From the NCBI GenBank assembly GCA_963712565.1, contig CAVQIP010000037.1, positions 248,001 to 312,000 on the forward strand: a stretch of DNA of 64,000 nucleotides. The letters are read 5' to 3'. A program made the position numbers and the translations under genes. The stretch comes from VAZQ01 sp963712565. GTDB lineage: Bacteria; Pseudomonadota; Alphaproteobacteria; Rhizobiales; Xanthobacteraceae. Shown piece by piece: positions 8,619 through 16,386 of the stretch (position 1 is its first letter; every line of letters begins with the position of its first letter). Below the pieces are notes generated by a model. That model searched no databases. It was not told the origin of the DNA and saw only the letters and a list, made by a program, of their open reading frames with translations.

Positions 8619-9734
8619 TCAGAGACCGATCTCGGCGAGCTCGGATCGACGCTGGGTGAGCGGCTCGGCGCCGCGCGCGGTCACCAGCACTGGTTCGCCG
8701 CACAGCAGATAGCCCGTCTCCGGCAGGTGCTGGTTCGGGTGGATCATGAACACCATGCCTTCCGTGAGCACGGTGTCGTTGTCGAGGCTGACATCGCCGG
8801 GCCGAATCGAGCCGAAGCCCAGGCCGTGGCCGCGCCGGCGGATGTACGGCGGATGGCAATATTCGCCGTAGCCCTGCGCTTCCAGCACCGCATTGATGGC
8901 GCGGCAGACGTCCGCCATGGCTGTGCCGGGCCGCGCCGCGCCGATGCCGGCGTTCATGGCCCGCACCAGCAGATCATATTTGCGCCTGAGCTCGGCGCCT
9001 GCAGGTCCGAGCGTGGCAGTGCGGCAGATCTGGGCGAGTTGCCCGCGATAGCTCGGCGTGATCTCGGCTATCAGAATGTCGCCTCTCTCCATCACACGCC
9101 CGTTCGAAGGAGCGACGGCAGCATTGCGCGGCCCGGCGCAGAGCAGGAGGAAATTGTCCTCGGCGCCGAGCGTCCGGGTGTACCACCTGAGCTCGACCGC
9201 GAGCTCGTCCTCGCTCATGCCGGGACGCGCGATCTCGAGCAAGCGCGCATAACCGAGCTCGGCGATGCGCGTGGCCATGCGCGCATTGGCGATTTCGTCG
9301 ACGGTCTTGGCGGCGGCGGCATCGAACACGATGCCGTCGGCGGCGCTCGCCCGCGGCAGCATCTGCGCCAGGCGGCCGGCGATCTCCCAACGCGTGAACG
9401 CCAGCCCGGCAATGCCGATGCCCGCGCCGCGCGAGCGATCGCCGGCGGAAGTGGGTGCCAATGCGTCGACCACATCATCGGCGGCAATGACGCGCAGTCC
9501 GGGGCAGCGTTCGGCCGCGCGCTCGGCGTCCCATGCCGGTGTCACGATCAGGCTCGCATCGCCGTCCCGCGGCAGCACCACGGCCGCGGGACCCAGGGAC
9601 TTGAAGCCGCTCAGCACGAAGACCGGGTTGGGCGTCTCGATGAAATGCGCACCGTCATGCACGGCGACGATGAGGTCGAGCTCGTGCTCGATCATGCCGG
9701 CGCGAATGGCGCAGAGGCGATCGTCGAAGGTCAT
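8619..9734 (-). CDS. M24-fold (pita-bread) hydrolase, creatinase-like
   Basis: The 371-residue protein has an N-terminal creatinase domain and a C-terminal pita-bread domain. Key segments are ILIAEITPSYRGQLAQICRT, RRRGHGLGFGSIRPGDV and GMVFMIHPNQHLPETGYL. Relative to metal-dependent M24 peptidases the two Asp ligands read Glu and Gln and the Glu of the EP motif reads His, while the catalytic-type His (GHGLGFG) remains. Creatinase itself uses this fold without metal. ATG 9734 is chosen over TTG 9755. It sits between the dihydroxyphthalate-decarboxylase-like gene and its own paralogue, so the pair may act as one enzyme or sequentially. Confidence 0.83.
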   Translation of the reverse strand: MTFDDRLCAIRAGMIEHELDLIVAVHDGAHFIETPNPVFVLSGFKSLGPAAVVLPRDGDASLIVTPAWDAERAAERCPGLRVIAADDVVDALAPTSAGDRSRGAGIGIAGLAFTRWEIAGRLAQMLPRASAADGIVFDAAAAKTVDEIANARMATRIAELGYARLLEIARPGMSEDELAVELRWYTRTLGAEDNFLLLCAGPRNAAVAPSNGRVMERGDILIAEITPSYRGQLAQICRTATLGPAGAELRRKYDLLVRAMNAGIGAARPGTAMADVCRAINAVLEAQGYGEYCHPPYIRRRGHGLGFGSIRPGDVSLDNDTVLTEGMVFMIHPNQHLPETGYLLCGEPVLVTARGAEPLTQRRSELAEIGL

Positions 9735-9755
9735 GGGCACGCGGCGATGTCCCAA

Positions 9756-10832
9756 TCAAATACCATCAGGGCCGCCGGCGTCGCCGAGATCGGTATCGGC
9801 GAACAGCGCATCGAGCGATACCATCTTGCTGATCATGCCCTGCTCGAAGGTATAGCGCAGCACGGTCTCCAGGTTCTTGCGGTTGGCCGCCGTCAGGCCA
9901 TAGGCCCAGGGGTCGGGGCCCAGAACCTCCTGCTGCTCCTCGAGCGCGGCGCGCACCCACGCGATCGGCACCATGCGCGGATTGGCGATCCGCCGATAGG
10001 CGATGTTCTTGGCCTGCTCGAAGGCTTTCACCAGGTTGGTCGGCACCCAGGGATATTTGTCGACGATCTCCTGCTTGATGGTGGTGACGTGCATGATCGG
10101 AAATATCCCGGTCTTGCGGAAATAGGCGAGTTCGACGTCCTTGTAGTTGGGAAACAGGCGCACGATCCGCTTGTCGCCGGCGAGGAACAGGTGCGGAAGC
10201 TCTGGCGACAGCATGGCGGGGATCTCGCCCTCAGCCAGCATGACGTCGAGCTTCTTGCCCGGCGCAATCATTTCGATGCGCAGGTCCTGCGGCGGCGTGA
10301 AGGCGACGTCCTCGCTGCGCTCGACCACCCAGGTCACTTGCCGGTGGGGGAGGGCGTATTCCGCCTCCAGGATGCCGCGCATCCAGATGTTGGAGGCGGG
10401 TTGGAAGTTCGTCCCGCCCACCTTTTTGCCGATCAAATCCTTGGGCGCGCGAATTCCGGCCGCGGCGTTGACGAACAGAAAGCCATGCCGGAAGCGCCGA
10501 TGCAGGAATACCGGTATGGCGGTCAGTGGGACGCGCGCCGACGAGCCCGGTTCAGGGCGAGTGTCCGGCGCGCGCACTATAGAGTTGCCGCGCTGGCCGC
10601 TCGCTTCGCTCGCCAGCGCGGCGCCCTGGTCGCGTTCCATGAAATAGGCGCCGACATTGGCTTCGCAGACGTCGAATTCGGCCTTGCGCGCCATGCGCCA
10701 GTGGCGCTCGCGCGGGCCCATGCCGGTGAGCATGACAAGATCGAGGCCGTCGACCTCGACCGCGCCCTCCTTGAGCGCGCGCACGATCTCATAGTCGCCG
10801 CAGGCGACGGTCAATCTCAGCTTTCCCGCCAT
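9756..10832 (-). CDS. 4,5-dihydroxyphthalate decarboxylase-like protein with an in-frame palindromic insertion
   Basis: This 358-residue protein starts KLRLTVACGDYEIVRALKEG without a signal peptide, as in the Pht5-like branch of the type-2 periplasmic-binding fold, and continues with LTAIPVFLHRRFRHGFLFVN, PKDLIGKKVGG and NIWMRGILEAEYALP. Related enzymes decarboxylate aromatic acids in the cytoplasm. Between YFMERDQG and LTAIPVF lies an unusual block of about 30 residues (71-101) containing ASEASGQRGNSIV, coded by a palindrome at 10588-10621. It starts 12 bases after the permease gene. A cytoplasmic enzyme is favoured over a second binding protein. Confidence 0.8.
   Translation of the reverse strand: MAGKLRLTVACGDYEIVRALKEGAVEVDGLDLVMLTGMGPRERHWRMARKAEFDVCEANVGAYFMERDQGAALASEASGQRGNSIVRAPDTRPEPGSSARVPLTAIPVFLHRRFRHGFLFVNAAAGIRAPKDLIGKKVGGTNFQPASNIWMRGILEAEYALPHRQVTWVVERSEDVAFTPPQDLRIEMIAPGKKLDVMLAEGEIPAMLSPELPHLFLAGDKRIVRLFPNYKDVELAYFRKTGIFPIMHVTTIKQEIVDKYPWVPTNLVKAFEQAKNIAYRRIANPRMVPIAWVRAALEEQQEVLGPDPWAYGLTAANRKNLETVLRYTFEQGMISKMVSLDALFADTDLGDAGGPDGI
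10588..10621. repeat. palindrome inside a coding sequence
   Basis: The arms CCGCGCTGGC (10588-10597) and GCCAGCGCGG (10612-10621) are exact inverted repeats around a 14-base loop. The hairpin lies in frame inside the gene at 9756-10832 and codes part of an extra segment that the protein family does not normally have. It resembles palindromic elements known to insert in frame into genes of other alphaproteobacteria. Confidence 0.65.
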
Positions 10833-10844
10833 CGCAATTTCCTC

Positions 10845-11624
10845 TCAGTCGGTGTGCCAGCGGCCGAAATGCACCTCCGCCCGCCGCACAATCTCGTTGA
10901 GCACGATGGCCATGGCGGCGAGCACGGAGATGAGGCCGAGCAGCCTCGTCGGATCGAAGTTCTGCGTGAACAGCGTGGTGAAGTAGCCGATGCCCGCGGT
11001 CGACACGTAAAGCTCGGCCAGCAATACGCCGAGCAGAACGCCGGTCATGCCGAGCCGCATGCCGGCGAAGAAGCTCGGGATCATGTGCGGAAAAATCACG
11101 TGACGCAGGACCTGCCATCGGCTCGCGCCCATGGAGCGCGCACTCGTCAGCAGGATCGGCTTGATGTTCTGCACACCGGCGACGACGGTCACGATGATCG
11201 GAAAGAAACCGTGGCTCACGCCGAAGGCGATCTTGGAGGCGGGGCCGATGCCGAAATAGAGGATGAACAGCGGCAGAATGGTGACCTGCGGCGTGCCGTA
11301 GAGCAGCAGGATGATCGGCATGAAGCTGTTGCGCGCGAACGGTTGCAGGCCGACGGCGAGTCCGATCACGAGCCCGATCACGACCGAGAGCACGAAGGCG
11401 ACGGCGAGCTCCCAGAACGTGATGCGCAAGGCCGCCGGCACGCCGCGGGTGTCGAACACCGCCGAGAGCGACATGAACACGCGCGATGGCGGGCTCAGGA
11501 ACATCGGGTCCACCCACCAGCGGGCGGCGATCTCCCAAAGGCAGAACAGGAGAACGATGACCGCGATGCGCGCGACCCAAGGTCGCCGCATCACCCGCCG
11601 CAAGGCCGTCGCGGCGTCTGTCAT
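10845..11624 (-). CDS. NitT/TauT-type ABC transporter permease (second)
   Basis: This 259-residue inner-membrane protein has about six membrane segments and the binding-protein-dependent permease EAA loop (SARSMGASRWQVLRHVIFPHMIPSFFAGMRLG, residues about 150-180). It starts at ATG 11624, overlapping the stop of the preceding permease by one base. It would form the channel together with the product of 11624-12394 and the ATPase of 12391-13221, most like SsuC/TauC importers of small anions. No frameshift or missing segment is seen. Confidence 0.92.
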   Translation of the reverse strand: MTDAATALRRVMRRPWVARIAVIVLLFCLWEIAARWWVDPMFLSPPSRVFMSLSAVFDTRGVPAALRITFWELAVAFVLSVVIGLVIGLAVGLQPFARNSFMPIILLLYGTPQVTILPLFILYFGIGPASKIAFGVSHGFFPIIVTVVAGVQNIKPILLTSARSMGASRWQVLRHVIFPHMIPSFFAGMRLGMTGVLLGVLLAELYVSTAGIGYFTTLFTQNFDPTRLLGLISVLAAMAIVLNEIVRRAEVHFGRWHTD

Positions 11625-12394
11625 CACCGGCGCTTTCCCCGCGCTTCGAGCGTGGACACCAGAGTGTTGAGAATGGCGGCAATGGCGACCACGAAGGCGA
11701 TGTAGGCGAACATCCGCGCCATCTCCATCCCTTCGGCGAGATGGACGATACGGTGGCCGAGCCCGGCGAGCGATGCGATGGTCTCGCTGCCGATGATGGA
11801 GAGCAGCGCAATGGTGAAGCCCATGCGCATGCCGGTCAGAATGATCGGCAAGGCCGCCGGCAGCAGTACATGGCGGAAGAGCTGGTAGTCCGACGCACCC
11901 ATGGAGCGAGCCGCCACCACGAGCACCTTGTCGACATAGCCGAAGCCGGCGATGGTGCTGAGCGCGATCGGAAAGAAGCTGATGGTCGCCCCGAGCGCGA
12001 TCTTGGAGGCAGGGCCGAGTCCGAAGAACAGAATATAGAGCGGAAGAAAAAGGATGATCGGGATCGAATAGACGCCGGCGAACAGCGGCTCGAACACGCG
12101 GATGCGATACTGCGACCGGCTGATGACATAGCCGACGACGACCCCGGACGTGGCCGCGATCGCGAAGGCCGCCGCGAGCTCGGTCAGGGTGACGCGCAGA
12201 TCGCCGATGAACTCGCCGGTGCTGAGGATGTCCCAAAAATCCCGCAGCACCGTGACCGGGTTCGGGAGTAGCAGCGGGCTCACACGCCAACGGGTCGTGG
12301 CGAGGTACCACAGCAGGATGAGCGCGACCAGGAACGTGACCTGAACGACGCGGCTGGCGAGACGACCTTCACGCGTCTTGCCTGCGGGCCTCAT
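11624..12394 (-). CDS. NitT/TauT-type ABC transporter permease (first)
   Basis: This 256-residue inner-membrane protein has a hydrophobic N-terminal segment (TFLVALILLWYLA), five further segments and the EAA loop VVAARSMGASDYQLFRHVLL. It resembles SsuC/TauC subunits. Its start overlaps the ATPase stop (ATGA at 12391-12394), and its stop overlaps the next permease start, so three transporter genes are tightly coupled. Two different permease genes in one NitT operon imply a heterodimeric channel rather than the usual homodimer. Confidence 0.92.
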   Translation of the reverse strand: MRPAGKTREGRLASRVVQVTFLVALILLWYLATTRWRVSPLLLPNPVTVLRDFWDILSTGEFIGDLRVTLTELAAAFAIAATSGVVVGYVISRSQYRIRVFEPLFAGVYSIPIILFLPLYILFFGLGPASKIALGATISFFPIALSTIAGFGYVDKVLVVAARSMGASDYQLFRHVLLPAALPIILTGMRMGFTIALLSIIGSETIASLAGLGHRIVHLAEGMEMARMFAYIAFVVAIAAILNTLVSTLEARGKRR

Positions 12395-13221
12395 GGCGTT
12401 GGCCCCGGCGCGGCGCCGATTCCGGTTTCCGCCATGGTCTTGCGAATCTCGTCGTGCAGGAGCGCGTAGAGTTCATTGCGAATGGCGGTGAATTTGCTCG
12501 ACGTGACGAAATCGGGATTGCGCGGGTGTGGCTCCTCCACCTTGATGATCTTTTTGATGGTGCCGGGCCGCGCGGAGAACACCGCGACGCGATCGGCGAG
12601 AAACGTGGCTTCGCCCAGACTATGAGTCACGAATACGATGGTCTTGTCGGTGCGGGACAGCAGCATCGAGAGGTCTTCGCCGAGGATCATGCGCGTCTGC
12701 TCGTCGAGCGCGCCGAACGGCTCGTCCATGAGCAGGATGCCGGTTTCGAGACTGAGCGCGCGCGCCAGCGCCGCGCGCTGGCGCATGCCGCCGGAGAGCT
12801 GTCCGGGATAGTGCTGCGCGAAGTCCTCGAGGCCGACGGCTTCGAGCGAGCGCCGGGCGCGCTCCTCCCGCTCGGTTCGCGGCACGCCCTGAAATACCAT
12901 GCCGAGATTGATGTTCTCGAACACCGTATTCCACGGGAACAGGGCACTCTCCTGGAACACGAAGGCGATATCGCGCGGCATCGGCCCGGCGACTCGCTTG
13001 CCGGAAACGTCCACCGTCCCGGTCGTGGGCGCCATGAGTCCGCCGATGACGTTGAGCAGCGTCGACTTGCCGCAGCCGCTCGGCCCGATCAGGCACATTA
13101 GCTCGCCGCGCGCGATGTCGAGCGAGGTGTCGCGCAACGCGCGCACATGGCGCGCGTCGCCTTCTTCGCCGAATTGGTGCGAGACGCCCCTGATTCGGAT
13201 CGCCATGGTGTCTGAGGTCAT
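12391..13221 (-). CDS. NitT/TauT-type ABC transporter ATPase
   Basis: The 276-residue ATPase has Walker A IGPSGCGKSTLLNVI, Q-loop FVFQESALFPWNTV, signature LSGGMRQRAALARAL, Walker B ILLMDEPFGALDEQTR and H-loop FVTHSLGEA. This is the SsuB/TauB pattern for import of nitrate, sulfonate or small organic anions. It lies 11 bases after the binding-protein gene and is coupled to the first permease. The C-terminal extension after the H-loop (EEPHPRNPDFVTSSKF) is usual for this subfamily. Confidence 0.94.
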   Translation of the reverse strand: MTSDTMAIRIRGVSHQFGEEGDARHVRALRDTSLDIARGELMCLIGPSGCGKSTLLNVIGGLMAPTTGTVDVSGKRVAGPMPRDIAFVFQESALFPWNTVFENINLGMVFQGVPRTEREERARRSLEAVGLEDFAQHYPGQLSGGMRQRAALARALSLETGILLMDEPFGALDEQTRMILGEDLSMLLSRTDKTIVFVTHSLGEATFLADRVAVFSARPGTIKKIIKVEEPHPRNPDFVTSSKFTAIRNELYALLHDEIRKTMAETGIGAAPGPTP

Positions 13222-13232
13222 GCGATCTTCCG

Positions 13233-14435
13233 TCAGTTCGTCGGCAGGAATGCTTCCGTATAGAGCTTGCCCATGTCAGGCTCTTCGGCCAGCGTCTTCA
13301 TCTCGACGAAGGACTTGCGCAGTACCGCGAGCGCCTTGGGATCGAACCGGCCGGTGTCCGAAAACATCGGCATCAGCTCGTCGTAGATGCCGCTCGTGGT
13401 TTGGGCGTCCGTCCCCATGACGTCCTGGGCGATCGCAATCGTCTCGGCCTTGTTCCTGCGCATGAAGGCAATCGTGTCGAACCAGCCCGCGAGAAAGCCC
13501 TTCAGGGCGTCGGGCTTCTGCGCGATCGCCTTGTCGGTCGCGAAGATCACGTGGATATGGAAGTCCTTGACCAGGTCGCCGAACCGCAGCAGGACCTTGC
13601 CGTCGCCGCGCTGGACGAAATTGAGCGCCTGCGCGAGATTGACGATCGCCGCGTCGATGGACTTGGTCTTGAGCGCCGCGATCCGGTTGGCGTCGTCGCC
13701 GATCGGAACCTGCGACATGCCGTCGTAGCCCCATCCTTTCTGGCGCGCGACCTCGCTGATGATCCAGCTCGTCACCGAGCCCACGGTGGAGACGCCGACC
13801 TTGCGGCCCTTGAGGTCGTCGGCGCCGGTCACGGAGCCGTCGTTGCGGACCACCAGTGCAAACAGCAGCGGCGGCCCCGCCATGGCGGCGATGCCTTTCA
13901 CCGGCGACCCCTTGACGATGAAGGCAAGCCCGGGTCCGGAGCCGAGCGCGATATCGATGCCGTCGGCGGCCATGGCCTGCTGCAGCCGGGCGTCGCCGCC
14001 GAAGCTGCTGATTTCGATATCGACCCCGTGTTGCTTGAACATTCCGGTGCGCGCGCCGACGTCGGCCGGAACGAAGGAAAACGCCTCGCGTCCGGCTTTG
14101 CCGACGCGCAGCGTCTCGGCGGACGCGGACGCGATAGTGCTTCCCGCGAGGACGGCGCAGGTGAAGAGGATTACGGCGAACCGATGCCACGCGCTCCACC
14201 TCTCCCCGCTTGCGGGGAGAGGTCGCGAGCACGCAGACAAGTTTACGCCGTCTGCGCAAGCTTGACTGCGTTGCGAGCGGGTGAGGGGGACTCTCTGCGA
14301 GCCGAGGTGGAGAATCCCCCTCACCCCGACCCTCTCCCCGCAAGCGGGGAGAGGGAGCACACCGAGCTTGCGGGAGGGGAGGTGGTCCAAAGCGGACGGA
14401 TGCGGGCCATGCCCAGTCGTGACCGCGACGATCAT
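13233..14435 (-). CDS. NitT/TauT-type ABC substrate-binding protein with palindromic repeat at its 5' end
   Basis: The mature part (ETLRVGKAGREAFSFVPADVGARTG onward) is an SsuA/NMT1-like binding protein, closely similar to that at 5100-6065. A signal peptide is visible (WHRFAVILFTCAVLAGSTIASASA), but no good start codon precedes it. The frame runs on upstream through a class A palindrome, giving PLPACGERVGVRG-type translation, to ATG 14435, which overlaps the HyuB stop. TTG 14240 is the nearest other start and also lies in repeat sequence. The repeat may have displaced the original start. Its partner permeases and ATPase follow directly. Confidence 0.75.
   Translation of the reverse strand: MIVAVTTGHGPHPSALDHLPSRKLGVLPLPACGERVGVRGILHLGSQRVPLTRSQRSQACADGVNLSACSRPLPASGERWSAWHRFAVILFTCAVLAGSTIASASAETLRVGKAGREAFSFVPADVGARTGMFKQHGVDIEISSFGGDARLQQAMAADGIDIALGSGPGLAFIVKGSPVKGIAAMAGPPLLFALVVRNDGSVTGADDLKGRKVGVSTVGSVTSWIISEVARQKGWGYDGMSQVPIGDDANRIAALKTKSIDAAIVNLAQALNFVQRGDGKVLLRFGDLVKDFHIHVIFATDKAIAQKPDALKGFLAGWFDTIAFMRRNKAETIAIAQDVMGTDAQTTSGIYDELMPMFSDTGRFDPKALAVLRKSFVEMKTLAEEPDMGKLYTEAFLPTN
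14205..14375. repeat. paired palindromic repeat, class A (copy 1)
   Basis: Two hairpins, CCTCTCCCCGCTTGCGGGGAGAGG and CCCTCTCCCCGCAAGCGGGGAGAGGG, face each other across about 100 bases, with GTGAGGGGGA/TCCCCCTCAC inner repeats and an outer GCACACCGAGCTTG tail. It lies across the 5' end of the binding-protein gene. The same design recurs at 16236-16360, 35622-35755, 40005-40200, 51618-51745 and 57525-57690. Confidence 0.85.
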
Positions 14436-16196
14436 CCCTTCGCCCCTTGCTCTGCGATTGCTCGTGTCGATCTTACCGCATTTCGCGCTTGTTCGGTTGC
14501 GGTCCGGTCGATGCTGCGATCATTCCGCAGCACGACGCCGTAATCCTCGCGCGCCGATCGAGTGGAAACGAACTCTTCCTCCACGTCCGCGCGCACCGCC
14601 GCGGGGTCGCGCTCGAGCGGATCGCCCCAGCCGCCGCCGCCGCCGGTGCGCACGATCACCTCGGCGTTCACCGGCACCGGATGGTGCGCCCCGCCCATGG
14701 TGCGGAATTCGCTCTCGCCAGGCTCTCGCAGCAGATACATCCCGTATTCGCCCGGCTTGCCGCCCCACAACCCCCAGGGCGGGCATCGGCTCCGCCGCAC
14801 CAGCTCGAAATTCCATTTTCCCTCGACCAGGTTGCGCACGTGCATGTCGATGCCGAGCCCGCCACGATATTTTCCCGCGCCGCCGGAGTCCGTGCGCAGC
14901 TTGCGGGCCTCGACCAGGACCGGGCATTTGAGCTCGATGCCTTCGATCGAGCCGTTGCGCACGTCGCCCTGGCACACCGACACCGTGCCGGATTCGCCGT
15001 CTTCGAACGGCCGGCCGCCCCAGCCGCCGCCTTCGATGCTTTGCACGACGAAGCGCCGGTGGGTCTGCGGGTGCGTGCCGAAGAACACCACCGCGCCGCC
15101 GAGCAGACCGTGATGGCCCGCCGGCACCCGCTCCGGCATGGCCCGCGCGAGCGCGGCGACGATGGTGTCGACCACCATCGGCACGATCATGCTCCAGGTC
15201 GACATCGGCGCGGGAAAACGGGCCATCATGATGTTGCCTTCCGGGATGATCACCTCGAGCGCGCGGAAGGAGCCTTCATTGACTGGGTCGAGCGGACCGG
15301 TGAGCGCCTTGTAGGCGACGCGCGCGCCGGCGAGGGTGCGCGAATTGATCGCGGCGCGGCGTTCCTGCGAGCAGCCGGAGAGATCGATGGTCATCGCGCC
15401 CTTGTCGATCGTGACCTTGGCGTGGATGGGAACCGGCTCGCCGCGGGTGACGCCGTCCTCGTCGAGCGCGGCGCGGGCTTCATAGACGCCGTCGGCGAGC
15501 TGCGACACCACGTTGCGGCATTTGGTCTCGGTCTCGTCGAAGATCTGCGCGATCGCGTGCAGGATGGTGTCACGGCCGTATTTGTCGAACAGCTCGTCCA
15601 TGCGCCGCGCGGCGAGCCGGCAGGCCGCCATTTGCGACTTCATGTCGCCGAGCGAGGATTCCGGAAAGCGGATGTTGTCCTTGAGCACGCGATAGAGCGT
15701 CTCGTTGAGCTTGCCTGCCTTCGTAGATCTTGAGCTGGTCGAGCTGCAGTCCCTCCAGCCAGGGATCGGCGACGGTCGGCCCGGCGCCGAAGCCGGTGCT
15801 CATGCCGCCGACGTCGATCCAATGCGCGCGCACCATGGCGAACATCAAAAGCTCGCCGTTGCGAAAATAGGGCATGTAGATGACGATGTTGTTGAGGTGC
15901 TGGCCGGCAACCGCCTGATGATTGGTGATGATGACGTCACCGGGCGCGAAGCCGTCCTTGCCGTAGCGCTTCATGCCGTCGGTGATGATGACCCCGAGAT
16001 CGGCGACGAAATGCGACACGCCACCGACGTTCTGGCAGATCAATTCGCCGTCGGTGTTCACGAGCGCCGTGCAGAAGTCGCGCACCTCGTAGATCATCAT
16101 GTTGTAGGAGGTGCGCTGCAGATCGGCCGCCATCTCGTTGGCGACCGCGGGCAGCGCGTTGCGGATGACTTCGAGCGTGACGGGATCGAGGGTCAT
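14432..16196 (-). CDS. hyuB: HyuB: hydantoinase B/oxoprolinase family beta subunit, frameshifted near 15719
   Basis: Removing one extra base at about 15719 (restoring KIYEAGKLNETLYRVL) gives a 587-residue HyuB-type protein. It has the family start DPVTLEVIRNALPAVANEMAA, then GDVIITNHQAVAGQHLNN, GGMSTGFGAG and the C-terminal GGGGGWGDPLERDP. With HyuA it forms ATP-dependent N-methylhydantoinase, 5-oxoprolinase, acetone carboxylase or acetophenone carboxylase type complexes. It follows HyuA after 190 bases that hold a palindromic repeat. The N-terminal half and the C-terminal half are each intact, so the shift is probably an error or very recent. Confidence 0.87.
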
Positions 16197-16235
16197 CTGG
16201 GTTCACTCTGGAAGATGGGCTCAATGCTGCAACCC

Positions 16236-16360
16236 GCCGCGGTCGGCTCCCTCCCCCGCAAGCGGGGGAGGGGTGGGGAGGGGGTGACGGAGCACGAGTT
16301 TTGATGAGCGCCCCCTCCCTGTCCCTCCCCCGCAAGCGGGGGAGGGAACGCAAGGACCGC
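16236..16360. repeat. paired palindromic repeat, class A (copy 2)
   Basis: CTCCCTCCCCCGCAAGCGGGGGAGGG (16250s and again near 16325-16350) occurs twice, separated by a short A/T-richer centre. It occupies the gap between hyuA and hyuB, so it would be transcribed and could form a strong stem in the messenger. Confidence 0.85.
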
Positions 16361-16386
16361 CGCACCGAAATTGTCGCGCGTCCGCA

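Noticed and set aside
8727..11705. 992-codon open frame on the plus strand
   Set aside because: It runs antisense through four well-supported minus-strand genes and shows only low-complexity His/Arg/Ala-rich translation.
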